Shown here: one piece after another, positions 22,440 to 32,625 of the stretch
Numbering within the stretch: the first letter of the stretch is position 1
Layout of the letters: each line of letters begins with the position of its first letter
NCBI GenBank assembly: GCA_964006375.1
Contig: OZ023267.1
Location: 23,247,739-23,311,738 of the forward strand
Source of the DNA: Tillus elongatus
Taxonomy: Eukaryota; Arthropoda; Insecta; Coleoptera; Cleridae
DNA length: 64,000 bases
Reading direction: 5' to 3'
Notes under the pieces: generated by a model
What the model was told of the DNA's origin: nothing
Database searches by the model: none
Seen by the model: only the letters and a program-made list of their open reading frames with translations
Made by a program: the position numbers and the translations under genes

Positions 22440-23480
22440 TCCACGCGGTGATTTTTACTTGCTACCAAAATCATATAAAAGGCGACACGGCACGAGGTAG
22501 AAGGGCAGTATTAGTTCTGCCAGTAAGCCTACAACAGTGAGCCGTCACCAGTCCGTGCCAGGCCGTACCGATTCCGCACCGATTTCGCTTTCCGTTCGAT
22601 CACACTAGGTTTGGCTAATTTCGGTGTACAGACATATTGTCATAGGTGAGAAATTATCCGTTTCAATTAATTCATATTTTTTGGCGAATTTTCATTCTTC
22701 AAATTTTCCACAGCTCAATCAAATTTTAGCAATCTGGATATTTCAGTATGGTACTACATATCGCTGTACCTCAATATGGTACTGTATGTTACAGTATCTT
22801 GTATTATTTTTGTGGGGATACTGAGGATTCACAGCTTATTTAAATAATCAGGATATTCCCATCTTGGATTGATCTTGATAGGAACGTTGAGGATTCACCG
22901 TCTATCTAGGTCACTCTAAGTAACCCGTCCATTTCCAGTCACCCTTTGCACTTTATCTAGCTCCGAGCTTTTAGCCCTATATATTAGGAACTATTGTCTT
23001 ATTTTGGTGAGGACGCTGAGGATTTGCAGCTCGCTAAACTAATCAAGGTTTGACCCTGGTGGAGGCACTGAGGATTCACAGTCCGCATATGTCGTCCAGG
23101 AACTTATATCCCGCGTCTTCCCTTCTTAAACTTTCTGCGTGGTGCCTCCGTTGTTGTGACTGGGATAGTTTTAATATTTTCGCCTTGACTTGCGCTGTGT
23201 AAACCGCCGCTCATATCGTATGTATATCGACTCCGTACGCTTCATCAAACGCCAGCTCTTGCTGTTTTATAGATAGCCGAGCTATGGCTAATGTTATTAA
23301 TGGCTCACTTTAATTGTATATAGCTTGTAAATATTATTGTGTACATATTTTGTGAATAGTTTCTGGTTTAAAATATAGGGTTGGGTAACTAACGGTATTA
23401 CTTAATTATCTATCCCTAACCTGTAACTACCAAATCGGCTACAACTTTTGTTAAGACAGAACTGGTCGGATCACGCCGAG
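22440..23480 (+). promoter_or_regulatory. Possible solo LTR or captured promoter
   Basis: A consensus TATA box (TATAAAAGG at 22474-22482) lies about 25-30 bases upstream of an initiator-like GCAGTATTAG. A GC-richer transcribed-looking leader (CAGTCCGTGCCAGGCCGTAC) follows. This combination is typical of insect retrotransposon LTRs. Further on the motif GAGGATTCACAGC recurs four times (22823, 22889, 23018, 23070) with small changes, each preceded by GG(G/A)ANRCT-like sequence. I could not define terminal TG...CA ends, a target duplication or any gag/pol frame. Confidence 0.35.
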
Positions 23481-23517
23481 TCAGCGAATAAAAACTGCTT
23501 ACTCGGAGGTAACCAAT

Positions 23518-25230
23518 TTAGTTATTCTTGGAGATGAGTTGTACTCGAGCAGTTTTCCAGTTACTAGGGAATATGCCTCTATTGTGGGATGTCTGAAACA
23601 GACGAGTCAGGACAGGAGCAAGTTTTGGTGAGTATTTTTTGAGAACAATTGATGGGATATCGTCAAGGCCAGAGGCTTTCCTGGTATTAAGAAAAGAGAG
23701 CATCTTTCGTACCTTTTTAGTTTTGAAAATGATATCCGTCATTCTATGCGCGACATTGGGGATTGCTGGTGGTTGAATATTTGGAGGTGGGTGGACAAGA
23801 GACCTGCAGGCGAATGACGAGGCAAAAGTTCAGTCTTGCCCAGGGCGTTAGAAACAATTTTGTCCCCTGAAACAAGAGGTGGGAACGTGCTCTTGCAGAA
23901 ATTATTCCCAATAGATTTAGCAAGAGTCCAGAAGGGTTTGCTGCCGTTGGAGCTTGGGATGACTTTGTTTTTGGTGTGGTTATCAAACGAGATTTTTGCC
24001 CCAGAAAGAATGCGGACATAGCGGTTTCTTGTGTCGTCAAATGCTCGACGGTTTTCTTGACTGGGATTGTGTAGAAGCGTTTTGTGAGCTTTGACCTTTT
24101 CAAGTCTGGTCTTGTCACAGAATTGAGAGAACCAGGGCTTTTGAGTGGCTGAAGAGGTTTTCTGTGTACGTGGAATAAATAATTACATGCCAGCTTGGTT
24201 AATTTCGGTGACGTTTTGTGAGATATCAGAGGGGTCAGGATAAAAGAAGCAGACAGACGCCCATGGAAATTAGGAAAAATAATCCCGCATTTCGTCCCAG
24301 TTCGCGGAGTTGTAGTGCCAAACGATGCGTGGGTGTGATGATTGTGTGACATCGGGTTACATTGCGCTGGAAGCAGTGGCCATTCCGTGGTCTGAGCGAC
24401 CAAGGGGGGGGGGGGTGATTGATGGTTTATAGCATTTAGGTTTTGTTGTAAGAAGGATATCCAAGGGATTTGACTGTGTGTTGGGTTGCGAGGAAAGTAA
24501 GTAGCTTGCTGAACCATATTGGCCAAAGAATTGCTGACTGCAGAGGCCTCCGCTGCTCTCCCCTGTAGATCGGTTTTTGATGATCTTAGCCATTCCTTAT
24601 TATAGACATTGAAGTCGCCAATAATAGTGACCTCGGAGGAAGGATATTAAGAAATCATATGGTCGATTTTTTCAGAAAGGTAGCCGAGTTGTAGTTGTTG
24701 TCAGAAGGTGACCGGGAGAGAGTTTCATTCAAAGTATGTCTTTTCTTCCAGACTCCAAATTGGGGAGTCTGGTGCAGGGTAGATTGCTACGAACCTATGC
24801 GCACACACCTCCATGCAATCTAAAGGAAGTAAGGAGCTCATACCACGGGAAATTAAGTTAATTAGTGGCTGTTTTGGCACTGATTTGGGTTTCGGTGACG
24901 AAGAGGAGTTGTGGCCCATTAGCTCGGAGGAAATGGTGGACGGAGTTCAGGTTAGAATTTAGGCTACATATATTCGAGAAGGAAATGTTAAATTTTTATG
25001 CCGGCGCCCCCTGCAGACCCCTGTCCCGGAGATCCGAATGGAGGGGTATTTTATCTCCAGAATCTTTTGTACAAGGAGCAGCCATCATCATTTTTGTTTA
25101 CAAGAGAAACCCACTCATACACCAGAACCGGAACTCTCCGTTGGGTCTTCACAGGCATCTTGATGTAAAGGGTGGTACCCTTTACTATCACGTAAAGGAA
25201 AAGTCCACTACCACTTGCTGAATTATTTAA
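23518..25230 (-). mobile_element. APE-type LINE, copy B, inverted 5' part
   Basis: This is the reverse complement of the family seen at 2305-5475. Minus frames carry the endonuclease (SSSPKPKSVPKQ by frameshift; RSDHG near 24390), the linker, and RT start (KTKKVRKMLSFLNTRKASGL; HNRGIFPSNWKTARVQ). It stops where copy A reads about position 4050. A 12-base G run at 24404-24415 disrupts one frame. The segment ends at the 5' region of the element near 25230. It is decayed. Confidence 0.75.
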
Positions 25231-25469
25231 TACACCTGTTCAATGCCTGTCCTTAGAAGAGTTGGTCTTACAGGTTCATATATAGGACATCTGAAGAGTA
25301 CATGCCCACGTTTCAGATTTCTGCAGGTTACAAACTGAACAGTTTGCGTCAGTGTCAATCTTGAAACACACACCCTTGTATGAAAACTTTAAATAAAATT
25401 TGGACGCCAGACGCATATGTACAATGATTCTTATCAATGGCATTGAGGCACGCAGGCAGCAATAATATT
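25231..25469 (-). mobile_element. Fragment of an unrelated LINE ORF end
   Basis: Minus frame reads MRLASKFYLKFSYKGVCFKI then CSVCNLQKSETWA, a C-x2-C-x(n) zinc-knuckle-like ending common at the C-terminus of LINE pol proteins (C-x-x-C-x-x-x-E-T-x-x-H). The expected His is lost. It is wedged between the two parts of the APE LINE copy B. Confidence 0.4.
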
Positions 25470-26013
25470 GCGCAGGTTTCGTCTTCCGGGCTCGCAAATA
25501 CCTTTCATCACCTAATCTCTATACCTTATAAACTTCACAAATAAGGCCAAACCTCTAATACTGCTCCCACATCTGGGGTGCCGCTGCTGCTTCTACCTTC
25601 GCTATCCTGGACTCAATTCAAAAGAGAGCTATGCGTCTCATCGGTGGCCGTACCCTCACCCAAAGGCTGCCATCCCTTGCCCACCGACGTGTCCTTGGTG
25701 GCCTCTCTCTCTTTTACAGATATCTGCACTGGCACTGCTTAGAGGAGCTTTCTGCCATAGTTCTTCCACCTGCTGCCCCCAGCTGATCTACCAGGGGAAC
25801 AGAGCGAATGCACCCTTTTACTGTCCAGGTCAGCAGACGTAGAACATCTTGTTATGCCCGCTCTTTTGTCCCGAGGATTTATAAGTTGTGGAATTCCTTG
25901 CCGGCACATGTTTTTCCTTCTCATTCGAACCTCCAAATCTTCAAGTCCAGAATTAACAAGTTGCCTCTTTCCTCCTTGTCGACACCCACGGTGCGATAGT
26001 ATTTAGGCTGTGT
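25470..26013 (+). mobile_element. APE-type LINE, copy B, sense 3' part
   Basis: Matches copy A from about 4890 to 5435, in plus orientation: CTCCCACATCTGGGGTGC, then the tail RTEXMHPFTVQV with FVPRIYKLWNSLPAHVFP. It stops just after GATAGTATTTAGGCTGT without the family's poly(A). Together with the inverted segment at 23518-25230 it gives a 5'-inverted/3'-sense arrangement. Confidence 0.7.
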
Positions 26014-26440
26014 TTTTGATATTATTGATAAATTGTTTAAGAATACGGGCATTTATAATAAACGAATAAATTTGTGTTTAACTATTTGGGTTGATATCAG
26101 AATACCAGTTGTTTTTGTAGTTATAATCTGTTAGAGAGAACTTTTGGTTCTTAAATATAATAAATGCTTTTATTATTATAATATTATTATTATTATAACA
26201 CAACTAGTAGTCACCTATGACCACAGATCTGTTTAATTCAATAACATAGTAGATCGGTATTACGTTTTTTGTAAAAATTATTTCCGTACTAATAAACTGA
26301 ATAAATTTTATTTATGTCTAAACCATTTTCTAAGTCTTTTACTTAATTTACTTTAACTTGATGCATTGCCAAGGCAATCCGAAAACTAACTTATGTTCAC
26401 TAGTTAAATTTGTGTTGTAACTTTACTTGTTGCTTTATAG
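26014..26440. other. Intronic DNA before the last coding exon
   Basis: Contains a short (TTA)n-like stretch near 26160-26200 and ends in the acceptor TGCTTTATAG. Nothing else recognised. Confidence 0.5.
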
Positions 26441-26568
26441 GAAAGGAGCACCTCTTAGTCGATGCGAAAACTACACTGGCTGTAACCAAAATAGCAGCCG
26501 CTTGCGAAGAGTCAGCCAAATCAGGGAGGGTCGTTGAGATAAAATGGTCTAAAGAAGAGCTACCCTAA
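26441..26568 (+). CDS. Gfo/Idh/MocA oxidoreductase, terminal coding exon g
   Basis: The frame, joined to exon f through a split Gly, reads GKEHLLVDAKTTLAVTKIAA then ACEESAKSGRVVEIKWSKEE, LP and stop TAA at 26566-26568. It forms the C-terminal helix (A-A-x-x-S) and last strand (G-R-V-V-E-I) expected of this fold. Acceptor TTGCTTTATAG precedes 26441. Summed exons give about 356 residues from exon a, close to the usual 330-360 for inositol 2-dehydrogenase-like enzymes. This suggests only a short N-terminal piece is missing. The seven exons span 25.7 kb, with five introns over 4 kb. Confidence 0.9.
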
Positions 26569-26659
26569 AAGCTAAAGTGCTATACTGATGATTGCGTCCG
26601 AAAATTGAGGTTGATTTTACGAAAATGTGTAGGGAAAATAGCTGTATTTATAATGACAA

Positions 26660-26665
26660 AATAAA
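26660..26665 (+). terminator. Polyadenylation signal of the oxidoreductase gene
   Basis: Canonical AATAAA about 92 bases after the stop codon, followed by GTGATGCATCG. It is the first such hexamer downstream of the stop and in the right place for the 3' end. Confidence 0.6.
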
Positions 26666-26944
26666 GTGATGCATCGAAAAGTATAGTTAAAATTTGTTTC
26701 TAAGCTAGAACATACTTGAAATATTTTCTATCTAAGTAGTTAGAAAGACAATTTCTTTGAGTTTTCCGAACACTATGAAAAAACGGCACTATTGATCGTT
26801 GAGATTTTAAATTAAAAATATTCTAACATTACTTATTTTCGTAAAATTTCAGTTTGACGGAAAAAGCAGTTACGGCTTCATGAAACTTTTTCATTAAAAC
26901 ATAGTTCTCTGTGCCAATGGCTTACGCTCTAACCGAATTAATTC

Positions 26945-26980
26945 TTCGCAGCAAGTGCGTTACGGTAGTGAATTTTCATA
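26945..26980. mobile_element. Solo terminal arm of MITE family A
   Basis: GCAGCAAGTGCGTTACGGTA then GTGAATTTTCAT matches the family A end. No partner arm is nearby. The surrounding 26666-27059 is AT-rich and otherwise featureless. Confidence 0.55.
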
Positions 26981-27059
26981 AGGATAATATAAAATATAAT
27001 AGTGATTTAGTCTTCTGCTAATAGTTATAAAAAGCTTACTTTATTTAATTAGGGACAGT

Positions 27060-27351
27060 AAAGAAGAAAGTAAGGAAGGGCAAGCAAAAATCGAATCTCT
27101 AACATACATTGGTTTATTTGCACTATTTCTAGCTACGTGTAAACTCTCATTCCAGTTCCTCTGATAGTTACAAAAATATAGCGCTTTCAAAAAGTTTTCC
27201 CCGATTTTCCACCGGAAAAACTTGAGCATAAAGGCTGATTAACGAACTCGACCTCAGTATTCGCCCAAACAAGATTTTTGGAAAGTTTGATTGACATCAG
27301 TTTAGTATTTTGTGGGTTATTGCTTGGATACATACATATATACATTTATAA

Positions 27352-27432
<81 letters not shown>
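27060..27432. repeat. Module C (reverse) plus (TA)n
   Basis: 27060-27352 is the reverse complement of the right arm at 8696-8960 (TTTATTTGCACTATTTCTAG, GTTTTCCCCGATTTTCCACC). It runs into (TA)n at 27353-27432. The pogo-like transposon is inserted at the end of this array. Confidence 0.75.
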
Positions 27433-27435
<3 letters not shown>

Positions 27436-29887
27436 TACTCTCGATTATCCGTGTGCGGATTATCCGGTTTGCGGATTATCCGTGTGGAGAAACTGATCAA
27501 AATCTAAAAATTTAATTTCAAAGAATTAATGATAATTTGAATCTTTCTCGTTTTCTCTCCCACGAACCATAGTATAGATATCCTTAAAATAACAATCAAC
27601 GACCAAATATGTACCAGTCTGCCTATTATGAAACTACATATTGCAACCTTGCAAGAATGAAGAGAAATATCGAACAGTAAATTCCTAGAAGCAAAACGAG
27701 CTTTGTCATGAATTCTCATTATTTATGTCAGAACGTGCCACTACAATAGAACCGACGAGATGGGTCCATGTCCGGCAATGTTTATGGTAGGGTAATAAAA
27801 TTTAATTGCGCCGATCTTTTCACACTTGCTCTTGTTCGGTATTGACGGCGGCACGGTAGAAAGAAACTAGACAGATATGTAATGTAGATTAGATATCTTT
27901 TGACGATATTCACACATTTGTTGAACATGCTGTATATGTACACATTTTTGCATTTTTTGAAGGGTCCTGACTCCCGATAAATTCAGGTCAGTGCAATGTT
28001 CAGTTGATTTCCGATCGCGAAACGAGTTTGTGCATTCTCGGTACGGTCTATTCTACGGCATTAAGTTCGGTAGGTAGTATACAGTATGTCTTTGAAACGG
28101 AAAAGAACCGTCTTAACCATCAAGCAAAAGCTTGAAATTGTTGAAAAGTTGGAGAAAGGTGAATCTGCGAATAGGATTGCCAGTGATTATTCCGTTGGTG
28201 TGCAGACAGTGCGCGATATTAAAAACAATAAAGTGAAGATACAAGAATTTGTTGCAGCATCTGACAGTGCGGAAGGGCCGTCCAAACGGAAAACCATGAA
28301 AAGTGCGAAGCATCCAGCATTGGATGAAGCTCTGCTGAAGTGGTTCAATCAAAAGAGATTGGAAGGAACTCCAATTTCAGGGCCTATATGCACCCAACAA
28401 GCACAGAAATTTCATGAAAGCTTGGGTTTGAAAGAGCCATTCAATGCTTCATCTGGGTGGTTCACACGTTTCAAGCAGAGGCACGGAATTCGCGAACTCA
28501 CAATACAGGGTGAACAACTTAGTGGCAATATTTCAGCAGCTAATGAATTTGGCCCAAGTTTTCAGCGATATGTGACACATCATAACTTGTCATATGATCA
28601 GATCTATAATGCTGATGAAACTGGCCTCTACTGGAAATGCTTACCATCTCGCACCTTAGCGAGTGAAACAGAGAAAAGAGCACCTGGTCACAAATCATCG
28701 AAGGAACGCGTAACAGTTATGCCTTGTGCTAATGCGAGCGGCACACATAAGCTGAAATTGTTGGTCATTGGTAAAGCCAAAAAACCCCGTTCTTTCAAAG
28801 GTACCGAAGTTACGCTGCCTGTTAATTATTGCAATCAAAAAGGAGCATGGATGAACCGGGAAATCTTCCATAAGTGGTTTCACAATGATTTTGTGCCACA
28901 AGTGAGATCTTTCTTGGCTGGCAGAGGAATTGAACAGAAAGCGGTACTTCTGCTTGACAATGCACCATCTCATCCAGACAAATCGACTCTGATATCAGAT
29001 GATGGTCTCATCACAGTCATGTATTTACCGCCGAATGTTACAGCTCTGATCCAACCAATGGATCAGGGAGTAATTTCCACAATGAAGCGTTCCTATAGAA
29101 CCACTCTATTGAAATCTTTGATAGAAGAAGAGAACCTAATTTCATTGTGGAAAAAATATAGACTGGTAGATGCGGTTTATAACATCGCAGATGCTTGGAA
29201 ACATATAAAACCAGTCACTCTAATGCGGTCTTGGAAGAAAATTTTACCCAACACAGACGTAGAGTGTGATTCAGAGGACGAAGACAACATCCCTCTCATG
29301 ACTTTGGCTCACAAAATAAGAGGATTTGAAAGTGTTGATGATGGCAATCTGCAGGAGTGGCTAAACACGGATGCTGACGATGCTGGGTTCCAACATCTTA
29401 CGGACGAAGAAATCATTCAGCAGACACTAGAACACAAAACTGACGATGAAGACAGTATTTCTGAAAGTGACGAGGAAATGAATGTTTCTAAAATAAAACA
29501 TCAAAGTGCCCTGGACAATACTAACAGTCTTCTAGACTATATGATTCAAGTGGGTTTTGACTATACTGATGTTGTGTCAGTGCGCAAAATAAGAAATTCG
29601 ATCAGACAAAAAATTAGTGAATATGAAAAACAGACTAAAATTACAGATTTTTTCAAGAGAGGATCCTCTTCAAATGCATCCAATTGATCTGCTGTAAGTT
29701 TTCCACTTAATATAACTTTAGTACATACATATGTACATACATATTGTCTATATATGCATATAATGCATGCGCTATATGTATATGTACATATATTACATAT
29801 ACGCATTTTATTAGGTTCGTATTATCCGTGTTTTTCGATTATCCGTGTCGCCGGTCCCCGTCATTAGCCCGGATAATCGAGAGTACA

Positions 29888-29890
<3 letters not shown>
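27431..29890 (+). mobile_element. pogo/Tigger-like DNA transposon, structurally complete
   Basis: Terminal inverted repeats read AGTGTACTCTCGATTATCCG at the left (27432 on) and the same, preceded by C, as reverse complement at the right (to 29890). TA dinucleotides flank both ends (27429-27430 and 29891-29892), the expected target duplication for this superfamily. Both flanks are (TA)n, so the element landed in a TA array. Extra copies of GGATTATCCG occur just inside the left end, plausible transposase-binding sites. The element is 2,460 bp with one open transposase gene. Confidence 0.92.
28086..29687 (+). CDS. pogo/Tigger-like transposase, 533 aa, open
   Basis: The protein starts MSLKRKRTVLTIKQKLEIVE, the N-terminal helix-turn-helix of the CENP-B/pogo type (about residues 5-55). 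A second CENP-B-like DNA-binding domain follows (about 75-140, SGWFTRFKQRHGI). The DDE nuclease core is residues 170-380: NADETG (Asp177), LLLDNAPSHP (Asp291) and LIQPMDQG (Asp326), so all three acidic residues are present in DDxD form. An acidic C-terminal region ends in QTKITDFF (516-523), a textbook PCNA-interacting (PIP) box; such a box is known in pogo transposase. There is no internal stop or frameshift. It cuts and pastes its own element at TA sites. Length matches Tigger transposases and domesticated TIGD/Jerky proteins. The TIRs and TA duplication argue for a transposon, not a host gene. Confidence 0.93.
   Translation: MSLKRKRTVLTIKQKLEIVEKLEKGESANRIASDYSVGVQTVRDIKNNKVKIQEFVAASDSAEGPSKRKTMKSAKHPALDEALLKWFNQKRLEGTPISGPICTQQAQKFHESLGLKEPFNASSGWFTRFKQRHGIRELTIQGEQLSGNISAANEFGPSFQRYVTHHNLSYDQIYNADETGLYWKCLPSRTLASETEKRAPGHKSSKERVTVMPCANASGTHKLKLLVIGKAKKPRSFKGTEVTLPVNYCNQKGAWMNREIFHKWFHNDFVPQVRSFLAGRGIEQKAVLLLDNAPSHPDKSTLISDDGLITVMYLPPNVTALIQPMDQGVISTMKRSYRTTLLKSLIEEENLISLWKKYRLVDAVYNIADAWKHIKPVTLMRSWKKILPNTDVECDSEDEDNIPLMTLAHKIRGFESVDDGNLQEWLNTDADDAGFQHLTDEEIIQQTLEHKTDDEDSISESDEEMNVSKIKHQSALDNTNSLLDYMIQVGFDYTDVVSVRKIRNSIRQKISEYEKQTKITDFFKRGSSSNASN

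Positions 29891-29962
<72 letters not shown>
29891..29962. repeat. (TA)n array right of the pogo element
   Basis: Continuation of the array interrupted by the transposon, ending TACTTATAAAAATG. Confidence 0.9.
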
Positions 29963-29963
<1 letters not shown>

Positions 29964-30082
29964 TTATAAAAATGAACACCTGTTGAAATTTTTTGTCTAT
30001 ATTGTTATCATTGTTTGTCAGAGTCGTAAAGTAAATTTCATTGAAATCCAAAATTACTCGGATTTCTTTGAAAGTCAGTATA

Positions 30083-32393
30083 CAGGGTGATTCATAAGTG
30101 GTCACCAAAAATGAAACCCCATGTTCTTTGAACAATTTTAGAGAGGGTGTGTCCTATAAAATTTTTTCCTATAATATATAAATTCCTTCATTAAAAAGAT
30201 ACATAGTGTTGAAGTTGAATTTCAAAAAATAAAATTTCCCAATTTTTTAAAAAGTAGTGCATATATTTTACTGAAACTTCGCATGTTTAGGCTGCCATGT
30301 AAGGCGCATATTCTACCCTAACAATTGAATCGGCTAATCCAGCAGTGGCGCGCGTACCCACATGTCATTGGTTATCCCTCAAGAAAAAAACGGGTACGCC
30401 AATGATATTTTTTTATTTTTTATATTTTTTGAATCTTACTTTCATTCGTGAACAAAATGACTCTCTTGATAATTTTCTGTACGACGCTTATTTGTCGAGT
30501 AAGCAATGAATCAGGTAAGTGTTTTAGAGCACAGTTCATGATTTTTAACCAGTCGTTGTTTGGTAGAAAATCGCAATGATACACTTTTATGCCTCCATTG
30601 GCCTGAATACACGCACGACATCTTTTTGATATGGAAAATTTAATGTCTTGATAATGTTTTGTACGACGATTATCTTTGTTGTATTTTAGTAAGTAGTAGT
30701 CTGGTTTGCCAAAGTTGTCATTAAGTGTCACTTGACGTTTAGATTAACAAGTTATTATTTTGAATAGGTGTAAGTGGTAAACTTTATAAAATTGCAAAAT
30801 TTTCTACTCTTTTACTCCTTATAATGGAGTACACCTCAGAAGAGTATGCAGATATAATTTTTATCTACGGATATGCTGATGGAAATGCTCTAGCTGCTTG
30901 TCGGGAATACCAACGTTGGTTTCCCACTCGCCGTCAACCTACACCAAGGGTTTTTTCTCGATCGTTTTCAAGACTTCGGCAGTGCGGTATTGGACAACAT
31001 CCTGACGCTAGAGCTAATGGTAGAAGACAACATCAATTTGAAGACGAAGAGAGAGTGGTGGATGCAGTGATGGATCAACCTTCTACAAGTACTCGGAGGA
31101 TGGCCACGCAGTTACAATATTCTCAAAGCTTTGTTTGGAGAACTTTACATCGAGAAGCCTTACATCCATATCATCGACAGAATGTTCATTGCCTTCTACC
31201 TGGAGATAATGTGTATCGACGAGTCTTTTGTGAATGGATGTTGGAAATGAACAATCAAAAGATCTTATTCCCTAATCTAATCTTCTGGTCTGACGAATCA
31301 ACATTTACAAGAAATGGTATTTATAATTCTCATAACGAGCATGTCTGGTCATTGAAAAATCCACATGCAACAAGGACTCGCACATTTCAACATAGATTGT
31401 ACATTAATTTATGGTGTGGTATTTTTAACGGCCCACTGTTCATGGAAGTCCTGCCACAACGTTTAAATGGATCTTCGTACTTAGTGCTCCTAGAAAACCA
31501 TGTAGAAAACATTCTAGATGACATTCCACTAGCAACAAGAGGTATAATGTGGTACCAGCATGACGGTGCACCAGCGCATCATAGTCGAAACGTTGTTACA
31601 TGGCTACATGAATATTGTAATGAAAGATGAATTGGCAGAACTGGACCAATACATTGGCCTGCAAGATCACCGGACTTAAACCCACTTGACTTCTATATTT
31701 GGGGTAATTTTAAGCGACTGGTCTACAGTGAACAAATAAATACACCCTAGCAGCTACAACAACTGATAAATAATGCTTTTCGTCATATTCAAGCAACAAT
31801 GAATCCTCAAGACATTAAATTTTCCATATTAAAAAGATGTCGTGCGTGTATTCAGGCCAATGGAGGCATTTTTGAACATTTATTGTAATAAATAAATTAC
31901 TATAAGCCTGATAAAAGTGTATCATTGCGATTTTCTATCAAACAACGACTGGTTAAAAATCATAAACTGTGCTCTAAAACACTTACCTGATTCATTGCTT
32001 ACTCGTAAAATAAGCGTCGTACAGAAAATTATCAAGAGAGTCATTTTGTTCACGAATGAAAGTAAGATTCAAAAAAAAATATCATTGGCATACCCGTTTT
32101 TTCTTGAGGGATAACCAATGACATGTGGGTACGCGCGCCACTGCTGGATTAGCCGATTTAATTGTTATGGTAGAATATGCGCCTTCCATAACAGCCTACA
32201 CATGCGAAGTTTCAGCAAAATATATGTGTTACTTTTTAAAAAATTGGGAAATTTTATTTTTTGAAATTCAACTTCAACACCCTGTATCTTTTTAATGAAG
32301 CATTATAGGAATTTTTTTATAGAACATACCCTCTCTAAAATTGTTCAAAGAACATGGGGTTTCATTTTTGGTCACCACTTATAAATCACCCTG
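30083..32393 (+). mobile_element. Tc1/mariner-like element with very long inverted repeats (element 1)
   Basis: Ends read CAGGGTGATTCATAAGTGGT at both sides in inverse orientation, with TA at 30081-30082 and 32394-32395. The inverted repeats extend inward about 570 bp (left to about 30654, right from about 31808). The left arm contains, in reverse, the last ~25 codons of the transposase (ILKRCRACIQANGG). The right copy holds about 43 extra bases around the stop codon (FEHLL, TAA) that the left lacks. So the left arm looks like an inverted duplicate of the 3' end of the gene plus its terminal repeat. Confidence 0.85.
30824..31888 (+). pseudogene. Tc1/mariner-like transposase with two in-frame stops
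   Basis: It begins MEYTSEEYADIIFIYGYADG followed by NALAACREYQRWFPTRRQP, the N-terminal helix-turn-helix often annotated DUF4817 in insect transposases. The catalytic core shows FWSDEST, WYQHDGAPAHHS and SPDLNPLDFYIWG. Counting through the stop there are about 41 residues between the second Asp and the Asp of NPLD, a DD41D-like spacing. TGA interrupts at 31628-31630 and TAG near 31748; the frame otherwise continues to TAA at 31886-31888 (GGIFEHLL). About 354 codons in all, normal for the family. Two point nonsense changes in an otherwise clean frame mean fairly recent death. Confidence 0.85.
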
Positions 32394-32625
32394 TATATTC
32401 AGTTTTATTAAAATGTCCTGATTTTCAATTATAATTTTGTATGGGATGGTTTCATCAAACAGCGGCAATAGCATTTAATGAATTAATATAATTATTGCAA
32501 CAACATTGTATATATAGCTAAAAACACAGAGCTGGATAAAACCCGCCCTTGCTTTCTTTCCTGTCCATGTGAGAAAATACCAAGTATCTACTTAGCTGGC
32601 AGATACATGACTTGCTTTTCTTCAG
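32394..32625. other. Unique DNA before the duplicated exon
   Basis: AT-rich, ending in a strong pyrimidine tract and acceptor CTTGCTTTTCTTCAG. No remnants of other oxidoreductase exons seen. Confidence 0.5.

Noticed and set aside
28086..29687. Domesticated Tigger/Jerky-type host gene
   Set aside because: Matching terminal inverted repeats and TA duplications right around the gene show a mobile copy, with all catalytic residues kept.
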